Below are positions 26,244-34,820 of a DNA stretch of 64,000 nt, one piece after another. Numbering within the stretch: position 1 is the first letter of the stretch; every line of letters starts with the position of its first letter. The notes beneath the pieces are model-generated. The model was not told where the DNA came from. It saw only the letters and a list, made by a program, of their open reading frames with translations, and did not search any database. Position numbers and translations under genes: made by a program. Source of the DNA: Morganella morganii_D. GTDB taxonomy: Bacteria > Pseudomonadota > Gammaproteobacteria > Enterobacterales > Enterobacteriaceae. The stretch spans positions 1,240,001-1,304,000 of the forward strand of contig CP173058.1 in assembly GCA_044772875.1 (NCBI GenBank). The letters are read 5' to 3'.

Positions 26244-27620
26244 GTGCAATTGCAGCAACTGGCAAAATCCGCCGTTCTGGTATACAACCAGTTACCCAAA
26301 GCACATCGGATGATGCTGGGGATGTTAACTGCCGCAACACTGGGTGTCGCTGTCTGGCACCCGTTTGCTGTATATCATGAGCGGAGTGCTGATAACGAAC
26401 AATATATTGAAACTGATTTTGCGCCACCGGCTGACACCACTGGTATGCAGTCAGTAACAGGCGCGGGCACTGACACGGATGATATTATCACTGACAGCAG
26501 CGACCAACTGCCTGATGAAGGCCTTGCCAAAGAATCTGATGATATCGATGAAGCCTCCCCGACCGATACCGTCATCCCCACCTCACTTGAATACACAGTT
26601 GCCGGAGGCGACAGCCTGTCTGCTATCCTGACTCAGTACGGGATAGATGCCTCTGACGTGGCATTATTATCCAACCAGTACAAGGAATTACGTAACCTGC
26701 AAATCGGACAGACCCTATCCTGGGAACTTAACGACGACGGTGAACTGAAATCCCTGAGCTGGATGGTTAACCGCCGGGAAACCCGCAGTTATGTCCGCAG
26801 CGGCAGCGGGTTTAAAGAAACCAAAGAGATGCGTGAAGGGGAATGGCAGACTAAACGCCTGACCGGCAAAGTCAGCGGCAGTCTGAATGCCAGTGCATCA
26901 AAAGCGGGGCTGACCCGCAGTGAAGTCCGTGATATTTCCAAAGCGTTACAGTGGCAGGTGGATGTCCGCAAAGTGAAAAACGGCGATCGCTTCACTGTAC
27001 TGACCTCCCGTGAAATGCTGGACGGCAAACAGGAACAGAGCCAGATGCTGGCCGTGCGCCTGCATACTAACGGGCGTGATTATTATGCATTCCGTGCGGA
27101 AGACGGCCGTTTTTATGATGCCAAAGGTGACGGCCTGGAACGCGGTTTCCTGCGTTTCCCGACAGCGAGACAATTCCGTGTTTCCTCACACTTTAACCCC
27201 CGCCGTGTAAACCCGGTCACCGGACGTGTTGCTCCGCATAAAGGGGTTGATTTTGCGATGCCGGTCGGTACACCGGTACTGGCGGTAGGTGATGGTGAAG
27301 TGGTTGTGGCGAAATACAGCGGCGCGGCCGGGAATTTCGTGGCTATCCGTCACGGACGTCAGTTTACCACCCGTTATATGCACATGCGCAAACTGCTGGT
27401 CAAACCGGGCCAGAAAGTTAAGCGTGGTGATAAAGTCGGGTTATCCGGTAATACCGGGCGCTCCACAGGGCCACATCTGCACTTTGAAGTCTGGAACGGC
27501 CAGCAGGCGGTGAATCCGCTGACAGCAAAACTGCCGCGTTCCGGCGGGCTGACCGGCAAAGATCGTACCGGTTACATGGCGCTGGTCAAAGAGTACCGGC
27601 CGCAGCTGACACTTGATTAA
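26244..27620 (+). CDS. mepM: Murein DD-endopeptidase MepM
   Basis: This 458-residue M23 (LytM) zinc peptidase cleaves D-Ala-mDAP cross-links to allow new peptidoglycan insertion. It begins at a GTG codon, 16 bases after znuA, and has one hydrophobic segment near residues 24-42 that anchors it in the inner membrane. A LysM-type OapA/LysM region is at about 110-160 (YTVAGGDSLSAILTQYGID). The catalytic domain carries HKGVD (His332, Asp336) and HLHFEV (about 411). The length is near E. coli MepM (440). The znuA-mepM-lpxM order is conserved with E. coli. Confidence 0.94.
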   Translation: MQLQQLAKSAVLVYNQLPKAHRMMLGMLTAATLGVAVWHPFAVYHERSADNEQYIETDFAPPADTTGMQSVTGAGTDTDDIITDSSDQLPDEGLAKESDDIDEASPTDTVIPTSLEYTVAGGDSLSAILTQYGIDASDVALLSNQYKELRNLQIGQTLSWELNDDGELKSLSWMVNRRETRSYVRSGSGFKETKEMREGEWQTKRLTGKVSGSLNASASKAGLTRSEVRDISKALQWQVDVRKVKNGDRFTVLTSREMLDGKQEQSQMLAVRLHTNGRDYYAFRAEDGRFYDAKGDGLERGFLRFPTARQFRVSSHFNPRRVNPVTGRVAPHKGVDFAMPVGTPVLAVGDGEVVVAKYSGAAGNFVAIRHGRQFTTRYMHMRKLLVKPGQKVKRGDKVGLSGNTGRSTGPHLHFEVWNGQQAVNPLTAKLPRSGGLTGKDRTGYMALVKEYRPQLTLD

Positions 27621-27776
27621 TCCTCTCATTCCGGCGGCGGGTGCTCAGACACCCGCCTGCCGCATCTTCCGGTACAGAATTTTAATGTACTTCTGATTTC
27701 AGATAATCAATAATAATAGTTCACGATATTTATAATATCATGATAAATAAGATTAATTTAATACTGGTATCCATCT

Positions 27777-28757
27777 GTGTATAAAGAAAATGATACAGAC
27801 AGCAAAGCGGGCTATATCCCGACATTTCACCGTTACTACCTGCACCCGAAATACTGGGGAATGTGGGTTGCGGCAGGCGCACTGGCCGGTCTGAGCTATC
27901 TGCCGGTCAAATTACGCGACCCGGTTCTGGCCGGGGTTGGCCGGATTGCCGGACGTTTTGCCAAAGGCGGACGCCGCCGGGCACTGATTAATCTGTACTA
28001 CTGTTTTCCGGATATGCCGGAAGCGGAGCGGGAAAGACTGACTGATGAGATGTTTGCCAGTGCACCGCACGCCTTTGTGATGCTGGCGGAATTGTGTCTG
28101 CGCAATCCGCAGCGGGTGATTTCCCGTACACAGGTTCACGGGCAGGACATTATTGATGCGTTGCAGTCGGAAGGCCGTAATATCATTTTTATGGTGCCGC
28201 ACGGCTGGGCGATTGATTTACCTGCTATGCTGTTTGCCGCGCAGGGGAATAAAGTGGCGGGCATGTTTCACCACCAGAAAAACCCGGTGGCGGATTACCT
28301 GTGGAATAAAGCCCGCGTTCACTTCGGCGGCCGCCTGCACTCCCGCGAAGCCGGTATCAAACCTTTTATTGCCAGTGTACGCAATGGTTACAGCGGCTAT
28401 TATCTGCCGGATCAGGATCACGGCGAAGAGCACAGTGAGTTTGTCCCGTTCTTCAGCACCTATAAAGCCACACTGCCTGCTATCGGGCGGCTGATGAAAG
28501 TATGTAAGGCCGCGATTGTCCCGTTGTTTCCGGTGTACGATCATAAAAACCACCAGTTCCATATCCACGTCCGCCCGCCGATGGATGACATTGACGGACA
28601 GGACGACCAGTATATCGCCAGGCGCATGAATGAAGAGGTGGAAGCACTGGTGAGACCAAATATTGAACAATACACCTGGATTCTGAAACTGCTGAAAACC
28701 CGCAAAGACGGTGAGGAAGAGCCTTATAAGCTCTATAAATATAAGAAATTGCCCTGA
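27777..28757 (+). CDS. lpxM: Lipid A myristoyltransferase LpxM
   Basis: This 326-residue late acyltransferase adds the secondary acyl chain (usually myristate) to the 3' side of Kdo2-lipid A at the inner membrane. It has an N-terminal membrane helix near residues 28-45. The HX4D catalytic motif is His142-Asp147 (PHGWAID), and the conserved DQDHGEEHSEFVPFF segment is near residues 210-225. The start is a GTG without a strong ribosome site, so the exact N-terminus is uncertain; E. coli LpxM has 323 residues. It converges on pykA with a shared terminator. Confidence 0.93.
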   Translation: MYKENDTDSKAGYIPTFHRYYLHPKYWGMWVAAGALAGLSYLPVKLRDPVLAGVGRIAGRFAKGGRRRALINLYYCFPDMPEAERERLTDEMFASAPHAFVMLAELCLRNPQRVISRTQVHGQDIIDALQSEGRNIIFMVPHGWAIDLPAMLFAAQGNKVAGMFHHQKNPVADYLWNKARVHFGGRLHSREAGIKPFIASVRNGYSGYYLPDQDHGEEHSEFVPFFSTYKATLPAIGRLMKVCKAAIVPLFPVYDHKNHQFHIHVRPPMDDIDGQDDQYIARRMNEEVEALVRPNIEQYTWILKLLKTRKDGEEEPYKLYKYKKLP

Positions 28758-28772
28758 GACGGGGCAATGGAG

Positions 28773-28810
28773 ACGAAAAACCGCCTGTCATATGACAGGC
28801 AGTTTCGTTT
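28773..28810. terminator. Bidirectional terminator between lpxM and pykA
   Basis: A central perfect stem GCCTGTCATATGACAGGC (28783-28800) is extended by ACGAAA and TTTCGT arms, with A/T tracts on both sides. Confidence 0.82.
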
Positions 28811-28818
28811 TCAGCGGA

Positions 28819-30261
28819 TTATTTCACTTCAAGAATACGGCTGGTATTGGTGCTGCCGACCAGACCCATCTGGTCGCCCTGGGTGACCATGACCAGATCG
28901 CCGGTGCACAGATAGCTTTTTTCTTTCAGGCGGCTGATCGCTTCATTGACGGCGGCCAGGCCATCGGTATGGGTGCTGCAGAATACCGGAGTAACACCAC
29001 GGTACAGTGAGCACTGGTTCAGGGTTTTTTCATGGCGGGACATGGCGAAAATCGGCAGGCCGGAGCTGATGCGGGACATCATCCGTGCGGTACGGCCGGA
29101 TTCCGTCATGGCAATAATCGCTTTCACACCGTTGAGGTGGTTTGCCGCGTACATGGTGGACATCGCGATCGCTTCTTCCGGATTGTCGAACGTCATATCC
29201 AGACGGTGTTTGGAGATATTCACATTCGGCATCTTTTCCGCACCCAGGCAAACCCGCGCCATGGCTTCCACGGTTTCCGCCGGGTACTGACCAGCCGCAG
29301 TTTCTGCAGAGAGCATTACCGCATCTGTGCCGTCAAGCACGGCGTTTGCCACGTCCATGACTTCCGCGCGGGTCGGCATCGGGTTAGTGATCATGGACTC
29401 CATCATCTGGGTTGCTGTGATCACGACACGATTCAGTTGACGGCTGCGCCGAATCAGCTTTTTCTGGACGCCGACCAGCTCCGGATCACCGATTTCAACA
29501 CCGAGATCACCGCGTGCGACCATCACCACATCCGACGCGAGAATGATTTCATCCATCACCTGATCAGTGGCGACCGCTTCGGCGCGTTCGACTTTGGAGA
29601 CTATCATTGCCTCGCAACCGGCGTCACGGGCGAGACGGCGGGCGTAGTGCAGATCTTCCGCGCTGCGCGGGAAAGAAACAGCAAGGTAATCAACATTAAT
29701 ACGGGCTGCAGTTTTGATATCTTCTTTATCTTTTTCTGTCAGCGCATCAGCAGAAAGACCACCGCCGAGTTTGTTGATACCTTTATTATTAGAAAGCAAA
29801 CCACCGACGGTCACTTCTGTCATGATTTTAGTGCCTTTGACATCCAGCACTTTCAGCTGCACACGGCCATCATCGAGTAACAGAATGTCATCAGTAACCA
29901 CATCTTCCGGCAGCTTTTTATAGTCGATCCCGACGTGCTCATTGGTGCCTTCGCCTTTACCCAGTTCTGCATCCAGAATAAATTTATCGCCGACATTCAG
30001 CAGGACTTTATTATCTTTAAAGGTGGACACACGGATTTTTGGTCCCTGGAGATCACCCAGGATAGCCACCTGCATGCCGAGGCGGGCAGCTATTTCACGG
30101 ACTTTATTCGCACGTTCAACGTGATCGTCCGGGCTGCCGTGAGAAAAGTTCATACGAACCACATTGGCACCGGCACGGATGATTTTTTCAAGATTGTTAT
30201 CACGATCGGTGGCGGGGCCCAGGGTCGTTACGATTTTCGTTCTTCTGAGGCGTATTGACAT
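28819..30261 (-). CDS. pykA: Pyruvate kinase II
   Basis: This 480-residue glycolytic enzyme converts phosphoenolpyruvate and ADP to pyruvate and ATP. The pyruvate kinase signature around the catalytic lysine is MIVSKVERAEAV, and VMVARGDLGVEIG and TATQMMESMITNPMPTRAEV are intact. Length and start (MSIRLRRTKIVTTLGPATDR) match E. coli PykA rather than PykF (470), as does the hexR neighbour. The upstream region holds a perfect 17-nt palindrome, described separately. Confidence 0.95.
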   Translation of the reverse strand: MSIRLRRTKIVTTLGPATDRDNNLEKIIRAGANVVRMNFSHGSPDDHVERANKVREIAARLGMQVAILGDLQGPKIRVSTFKDNKVLLNVGDKFILDAELGKGEGTNEHVGIDYKKLPEDVVTDDILLLDDGRVQLKVLDVKGTKIMTEVTVGGLLSNNKGINKLGGGLSADALTEKDKEDIKTAARINVDYLAVSFPRSAEDLHYARRLARDAGCEAMIVSKVERAEAVATDQVMDEIILASDVVMVARGDLGVEIGDPELVGVQKKLIRRSRQLNRVVITATQMMESMITNPMPTRAEVMDVANAVLDGTDAVMLSAETAAGQYPAETVEAMARVCLGAEKMPNVNISKHRLDMTFDNPEEAIAMSTMYAANHLNGVKAIIAMTESGRTARMMSRISSGLPIFAMSRHEKTLNQCSLYRGVTPVFCSTHTDGLAAVNEAISRLKEKSYLCTGDLVMVTQGDQMGLVGSTNTSRILEVK

Positions 30262-30485
30262 AAATTACTCCGTTGACCTGAATAAGGTGAAATGGTGTTG
30301 ATAAAAAACTCCCCGCCGGGAAAATCTGTCCCGGCAGGAAAGTGTAAAATCGATTCACTCCTGTCTGATTATCGCGTATTTAAAATAAAAATCGAGTCAG
30401 CAAACGCAAAACAGTGAGTCAGACGTTATCCTACCATCCGTTATATGACTAATTCGTGATGATCATTACACCCGGCGGCAGTAAA

Positions 30486-30502
30486 TGTGTCAAATTGACA
30501 CA
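30486..30502. promoter_or_regulatory. 17-nt perfect palindrome upstream of pykA
   Basis: TGTGTCAAATTGACACA is an exact inverted repeat about 225 bases upstream of the pykA start and 13 bases beyond the hexR stop. It is not the HexR consensus (TGTAATTAAATTACA). A related shorter palindrome, TGTGTGACACA, occurs at 31388-31398 upstream of hexR. It could be an operator or a small transcript hairpin; the protein that would bind it is unknown to me. Confidence 0.45.
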
Positions 30503-30514
30503 AATGGTTAAAAA

Positions 30515-31363
30515 TCAACGGAGTTTATCGATTCGGGAGTCTTTCAGGGCTTCTTTGACCCGGCGCAGATTATCGCGGAATTTGGGACCACGGCGCAGGG
30601 TGAAACCGGTGGCGAGGACATCAATGATGGTCAGTTGCGCCAGACGGGAGATCATCGGCATATAAATATCCGTGTCTTCCGGCACGTTCAGAATGATGGT
30701 GAGTGAGGCTTCCGCCGCGAGCGGAGAGTTTTCGGAGGTGATGGCGAGCACAGTAGCGTCATTTTCGCGGGCGGTACGGGCGATTTCAACCAGATTTTTT
30801 GTCCGGCCGGTGTGGGAAATTAAGACCACCACATCACCTTCGGTGCTGTTGATACAGCTCATGCGCTGCATTACCACGTCGTCGGAATAAATCACCGGGA
30901 TATTAAAGCGGAAGAATTTATTCATCGCGTCATGGGCTACCGCCGCAGAGGCACCCAGGCCAAAAAAGGCGATTTTTCGTGCCTGTGTCAGGCAATCCAC
31001 GGCGCGGCTAATGGTCAGCATGTCGAGGGTATTTCTGACTGCATCCAGACCGGCCATGGCGGATTCAAAAATTTTGCCGGTATACGCTTCAACAGAATCA
31101 TTTTCATCCACATTGCGGCTGACATACGGGGTACCGTTTGCCAGGCTCTGGGCCAGCAGCAGTTTGAAATCAGGGAAGCCTTTGGTGTCCAGACGGCGGC
31201 AAAACCGGTTAACCGTCGGTTCACTGACATCCGCCATTTTGGCCAGTGTGGCGATACTGGAATGAATGGCTATCTGCGGGGCGCTGAGGATCGTCTCTGC
31301 AACTTTTTTTTCCGATTTACTCAGGTAATCCAGACTGTTACGGAGCCGGTCTAAAATATTCAT
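30515..31363 (-). CDS. hexR: Transcriptional regulator HexR
   Basis: This RpiR-family repressor of central carbon metabolism senses 2-keto-3-deoxy-6-phosphogluconate. I choose the ATG at 31363 (MNILDRLRNSLDYLSKSEKK), giving 282 residues as in E. coli HexR (289). The in-frame extension to 31399 is unlike the family. The N-terminal helix-turn-helix (about residues 35-58, LAKMADVSEPTVNRFCRRLD) precedes a SIS sugar-phosphate domain (about 120-250, with FGLGASAAVAHD and VVLISHTGRTK). It sits between pykA (same strand) and divergent zwf, the standard enterobacterial arrangement. Confidence 0.94.
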   Translation of the reverse strand: MNILDRLRNSLDYLSKSEKKVAETILSAPQIAIHSSIATLAKMADVSEPTVNRFCRRLDTKGFPDFKLLLAQSLANGTPYVSRNVDENDSVEAYTGKIFESAMAGLDAVRNTLDMLTISRAVDCLTQARKIAFFGLGASAAVAHDAMNKFFRFNIPVIYSDDVVMQRMSCINSTEGDVVVLISHTGRTKNLVEIARTARENDATVLAITSENSPLAAEASLTIILNVPEDTDIYMPMISRLAQLTIIDVLATGFTLRRGPKFRDNLRRVKEALKDSRIDKLR

Positions 31364-31531
31364 GCCACTGTGCCTTTTATATTGATCTGTGTGACACACC
31401 GGCCACCCTAATTTTTTGAAAATATACTACGTAAGCCCCGGCAAAGCAGAGGGCAAATTCCCCCGAAACCGGCTTTTTTTTGAAAGTATGAGCTGTGTCT
31501 GATTTTCATTTCAGTAAGTTTGCATCAAAAA

Positions 31532-31546
31532 AGTAATTAAATTACA
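31532..31546. promoter_or_regulatory. HexR box 1 in the hexR-zwf intergenic region
   Basis: AGTAATTAAATTACA matches the HexR palindrome TGTAATTAAATTACA at 14 of 15 positions. It lies about 150 bases upstream of the zwf start. Confidence 0.82.
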
Positions 31547-31650
31547 AAACAGCACGCAGAAAGACGTGCAGCAGAGACCTGTCAGAATGTGCGGTAACCC
31601 GCATTTATGTTTACTGGCCGGACGCAAACGAGTACATTATTCGTTATCTC

Positions 31651-31665
31651 TGTAACAAAATTACA
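31651..31665. promoter_or_regulatory. HexR box 2 close to zwf
   Basis: TGTAACAAAATTACA matches the HexR palindrome at 13 of 15 positions and lies 28 bases before the zwf start codon, where repressor binding would block or overlap the transcription start. Confidence 0.7.
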
Positions 31666-31693
31666 ATTCCACAGCCACGAGGAGAGGTTTTCT

Positions 31694-33169
31694 ATGGCGC
31701 TGACAGCAAAGGTTCCCGCCTGTGATTTAGTCATTTTCGGTACCAAAGGCGACCTCGCACGCCGCAAGTTACTCCCGTCTTTATATCAGCTCGAAAAAGC
31801 CGGTAATATTCATCCGGACACCCGGATTATCGGGGCGGGACGTGCGGACTGGTCCCGTGAGGAGTATCAGAAATTTGTTGAGGATGCTTTCAATACTTTC
31901 CTCAATGAACAACCGGATCCGGTGCTCTGGGAACGATTCAGTGCCCGTCTGCTGTTTTGTAATCTCGATGTGAATGAGACCTCTCATTTCAAAAGCCTTG
32001 CCAATATTATTGCGGAAAACAAAAATACCGCTGTTTATTATTTCGCTATGCCGCCGGGGACGTTCAGTGCGATGTGCAAAGGGCTGGGCGAAGCTCATCT
32101 GAATAAAGAGCCGAGCCGTGTGGTGATGGAAAAACCACTGGGTAATGATCTGGCTTCATCACAGGCCATCAATACCGAGGTGGCAAAATACTTTAAAGAG
32201 AGTCAGATTTACCGTATTGACCATTATCTCGGCAAAGAGACGGTACTGAACCTTCTGGCGCTGCGTTTTGCCAACTCCCTGTTTGTCAATAACTGGGATA
32301 ACCGCACGATCGACCACGTTCAGATCACGGTGGCGGAAGAAGTGGGAATTGAAGGGCGCTGGGGTTACTTTGATAAAGCCGGGCAGATGAGGGATATGGT
32401 GCAGAGCCATCTGCTGCAAATCCTGACCATGATTGCCATGTCACCGCCGGATGACCTGACCAGCGACCGTATCCGTGATGAGAAAGTGAAAGTGCTGCGC
32501 TCACTGCGGACTATTGATATTACGAATGTCCGCGAAAAAACGGTGCGCGGGCAGTATACCGCCGGTTTTGTCCACGGTGAAAAAGTGCCGGGTTATCTGG
32601 ATGAAGAGGGCGCAAATACCGTCAGCCAGACAGAAACCTTTGTTGCTATCCGCGCGGATATCGATGACTGGCGCTGGTCCGGTGTGCCGTTTTATCTGCG
32701 TACCGGGAAACGGATGCCGTCAAAATGTTCGGAAGTGGTGGTTTATTTCAAACAGCCGTCCCTGAATATTTTCAACGAGACGTATAAGCATCTGCCGCCG
32801 AATAAACTGACTATCCGTCTGCAACCGGATGAAGGTATTGATATTGAAGTGCTCAATAAGGCGCCGGGGCTGGATCACAAACACCGTCTGCAAACCACCA
32901 AGCTGGATCTGAGTTTCTCGGAGACCTTCAATCAGACGCATATTGCGGATGCATACGAACGTCTGCTTCTGGAAGCAATGCGTGGTATTCAGGCACTGTT
33001 TGTCCGTCGTGATGAGGTGGAGGAAGCCTGGAAATGGGTGGATTCCATTATGCACGCATGGGCGATGGACAATGAACCACCGAAACCGTATCAGGCAGGC
33101 AGCTGGGGGCCGATAGCTTCTATCGCCATGATGGCCCGTGACGGTCACGCCTGGAACGAAGTGGAATAA
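31694..33169 (+). CDS. zwf: Glucose-6-phosphate 1-dehydrogenase
   Basis: This enzyme oxidises glucose-6-phosphate with NADP+ to 6-phosphogluconolactone, the first step of the oxidative pentose phosphate and Entner-Doudoroff routes. The ATG at 31694, after GAGGAGAGG, gives 491 residues, exactly the E. coli length. An upstream in-frame start at 31607 would run through HexR box 2 and is rejected. The coenzyme loop FGTKGDLARRKL (about residues 15-26) and the active-site signature RIDHYLGKE are intact. Control by HexR is suggested by two boxes upstream. Confidence 0.97.
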   Translation: MALTAKVPACDLVIFGTKGDLARRKLLPSLYQLEKAGNIHPDTRIIGAGRADWSREEYQKFVEDAFNTFLNEQPDPVLWERFSARLLFCNLDVNETSHFKSLANIIAENKNTAVYYFAMPPGTFSAMCKGLGEAHLNKEPSRVVMEKPLGNDLASSQAINTEVAKYFKESQIYRIDHYLGKETVLNLLALRFANSLFVNNWDNRTIDHVQITVAEEVGIEGRWGYFDKAGQMRDMVQSHLLQILTMIAMSPPDDLTSDRIRDEKVKVLRSLRTIDITNVREKTVRGQYTAGFVHGEKVPGYLDEEGANTVSQTETFVAIRADIDDWRWSGVPFYLRTGKRMPSKCSEVVVYFKQPSLNIFNETYKHLPPNKLTIRLQPDEGIDIEVLNKAPGLDHKHRLQTTKLDLSFSETFNQTHIADAYERLLLEAMRGIQALFVRRDEVEEAWKWVDSIMHAWAMDNEPPKPYQAGSWGPIASIAMMARDGHAWNEVE

Positions 33170-33225
33170 TTATCCATCGGTGTTATCAATAAATGTAGTT
33201 AACCGGTTCAATATGTGCGTAATTA

Positions 33226-33260
33226 TGGCCATCTTCTGAATAAGAAGGTGGTCATTTTTT
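33226..33260 (+). terminator. Terminator after zwf
   Basis: A 12-bp stem TGGCCATCTTCT/AGAAGGTGGTCA (with G-U pairs) around a 5-base loop is followed by six T residues. Confidence 0.85.
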
Positions 33261-33417
33261 ATAACTGTCTAAAAAATAAAACCATTTACAAAAAAATAGT
33301 TCACCGCACCATTGCTGAACTCTTTTACTTGTGCTAAAAATAATATGAATATTAATAACCGGAGGATTCTTTCATTGTTGTCACCCGCCCCGGGGACAGA
33401 CAAAAGAATAAGACATC

Positions 33418-33522
33418 ATGCAAAGCGACAGTAGTAGCAGGATTAAAATCCGACGTTCTACCCATGTACTTTTCCTTTCCGCTATCGTATCAAGCGAACA
33501 CTACTGGTACGGCGAGTTATAG
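33418..33522 (+). CDS. mdtU: Leader peptide of the mdtJI operon, MdtU-like arrest peptide (34 codons)
   Basis: A 34-codon ORF with an ATG start lies 155 bases before mdtJ. Residues 11-16 read IRRSTH, followed by the hydrophobic VLFLSAIV, and it ends EHYWYGEL. From memory, SpeFL, the ornithine-sensing arrest peptide upstream of speF, is also 34 residues and has IRRTTH at the same positions 11-16. I also recall that a polyamine-responsive leader ORF (mdtU) was described upstream of mdtJI in E. coli. The ORF is closed upstream by a TAA nine bases before the ATG. The ribosome site is weak. A role in ribosome stalling that controls export-pump expression in response to polyamines is inferred. Confidence 0.75.
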   Translation: MQSDSSSRIKIRRSTHVLFLSAIVSSEHYWYGEL

Positions 33523-33677
33523 CTATTTCTCTTTTCGTCTGACGAACCAAATGCGCCTGCGTTTTTGGTCATATCGTTATATTTAACGTTTTCGTTTCGC
33601 GATAAACGCACCCGGTCACGCAAACCTTCTGTTCTGCGCCGTAAACCTGTATGCGTTGTCTACCAGGAGAAATAACT

Positions 33678-34067
33678 ATGATTTACTGGATGTTTTTAGG
33701 CTTAGCCATTATTACCGAGGTGATCGGTACATTGTCGATGAAATACGCGAGTGTCTCCGGCGGCAGTGCGGGGATGATTGTGATGTATATCATGATTGCC
33801 TCTTCTTATATTTTATTATCCATGGCAGTTAAAAAAGTGGCCCTCGGGGTGGCTTATGCGCTGTGGGAAGGGATTGGGATCCTTATCATTACCACCTTCA
33901 GTGTGATGTGGTTCCATGAATCGCTGTCACCGCTGAAACTGGGCGGTTTGTCACTGTTAATTGCGGGTATCACCCTGATTAAATACGGCACCAAAAAAGT
34001 GCAGAAAAAGCAGCCTGCTGCCAAACCGGTTCGTGCGCCACTGAATGAGATGCTGAAAGGGGCGTAA
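33678..34067 (+). CDS. mdtJ: Spermidine export protein MdtJ (SMR family)
   Basis: This 129-residue small-multidrug-resistance protein has four membrane helices. The ATG at 33678 follows AGGAGA with 7-base spacing; an in-frame ATG at 33651 adds nine residues outside the family and is rejected. The conserved membrane glutamate is in LAIITEVIGTLSMKYAS (Glu14), with the SMR motif VAYALWEGIG later. A basic tail (KKVQKKQPAAKPVRAP) extends into the cytosol. MdtJ and MdtI form a heteromeric spermidine exporter. It starts 155 bases after the leader ORF, and mdtI begins 1 base after its stop. Confidence 0.93.
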   Translation: MIYWMFLGLAIITEVIGTLSMKYASVSGGSAGMIVMYIMIASSYILLSMAVKKVALGVAYALWEGIGILIITTFSVMWFHESLSPLKLGGLSLLIAGITLIKYGTKKVQKKQPAAKPVRAPLNEMLKGA

Positions 34068-34068
34068 T

Positions 34069-34401
34069 ATGTTATCGACATTTGAATGGTGGCACGGTGC
34101 ATTTTTACTGCTTGCCGTGGTACTGGAAATTCTGGCGAATATCCTGCTGAAAATGTCAAACGGCTTTAAACGTCTGTGGCTGGGAATTTTATCGCTGCTG
34201 GCGGTATCGGGGGCGTTCAGCTGTCTGGCACTGGCTGTCCGTGGTATCGAACTTTCCGTTGCGTACGCACTGTGGGGGGCATTCGGTATTGTGGCAACCG
34301 TGGCCGCAGGCTGGATCCTGTTTAACCAGCGCCTCAATTATAAAGGCTGGAGCGGGATTATTCTGCTTCTGCTGGGTATGGTGATGATTAAGTTTGCATA
34401 A
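34069..34401 (+). CDS. mdtI: Spermidine export protein MdtI (SMR family)
   Basis: This 110-residue partner of MdtJ has four membrane helices. The essential glutamate is in LAVVLEILANILLKMS (about Glu19), and VAYALWGAFGI matches the SMR signature. The length is that of E. coli MdtI (109). It begins one base after the mdtJ stop codon, which indicates translational coupling and fixed stoichiometry of the heterodimer. A strong terminator follows. Confidence 0.93.
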   Translation: MLSTFEWWHGAFLLLAVVLEILANILLKMSNGFKRLWLGILSLLAVSGAFSCLALAVRGIELSVAYALWGAFGIVATVAAGWILFNQRLNYKGWSGIILLLLGMVMIKFA

Positions 34402-34420
34402 TTATTGTGTCACATAAAAA

Positions 34421-34453
34421 CAGCAGACAACCGTGTGTTGTCTGCTGTTTTTT
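34421..34453 (+). terminator. Terminator after mdtI
   Basis: The stem CAGCAGACAAC/GTTGTCTGCTG with a 5-base loop is followed by seven T residues. Confidence 0.88.
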
Positions 34454-34515
34454 TATGTCAGGAATTAAAATACACTGGTGACAGGATGTAAAAAGTGAAA
34501 TTCCGGATTATAAAA

Positions 34516-34820
34516 ATGAAAATATTACTGATTGAAGATCATGAAAAAACCGGCAACCGGGTTAAAAAGGGGTCAGAGGAAGCCGGGTTTATTGTTGATA
34601 TCACCGCAGATGGCAGAAATGGTTTATATCTCGCTCCGGAAAACAATTACCAGCTGATTATTCTTGATATTATGTTGCCCGGTATGTAGGGCCGGGAAGT
34701 GCTGAAAGCATTGAGAACCTCCAAAATGGTGCCGGTTATTTGTCTGACAGCAAGGGATGCGGTTGCCGGCCGGGTAAAAGGACCGGATTGGGCGCGAATG
34801 ATTATCTGGTCAAACAACAT
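34516..34820 (+). pseudogene. Remnant of an OmpR-type response regulator receiver domain
   Basis: The frame starts MKILLIEDHEKTG and reaches IILDIMLPGM (phospho-acceptor Asp about residue 47), then meets an in-frame TAG at 34687-34689. Reading on past it gives GREVLKALRTSKMVPVICLT, the receiver-domain strand 4 with its conserved threonine. A one-base frame change near 34775-34785 is then needed to reach GANDYLVK with the conserved lysine. The DNA-binding domain is missing. It looks like a CusR/PcoR-like regulator reduced to its first 100 codons. Two lesions and the missing C-terminus make function unlikely. Confidence 0.8.

Noticed and set aside
29032..29880. 282-codon plus-strand open frame opposite pykA
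   Set aside because: It lies wholly within the strongly conserved pykA gene and has His/Arg/Phe-rich shadow composition.
31607..31693. Upstream extension of zwf
   Set aside because: The extra 29 codons would cross HexR box 2 and are outside the conserved Zwf N-terminus; the ATG at 31694 has a strong ribosome site and gives the expected length.
33551..33586. Second tiny ORF (11 codons, MRLRFWSYRYI) between the leader ORF and mdtJ
   Set aside because: Aromatic and arginine-rich and therefore tempting as part of the attenuator, but it has no ribosome site and could arise by chance; not listed as a gene.
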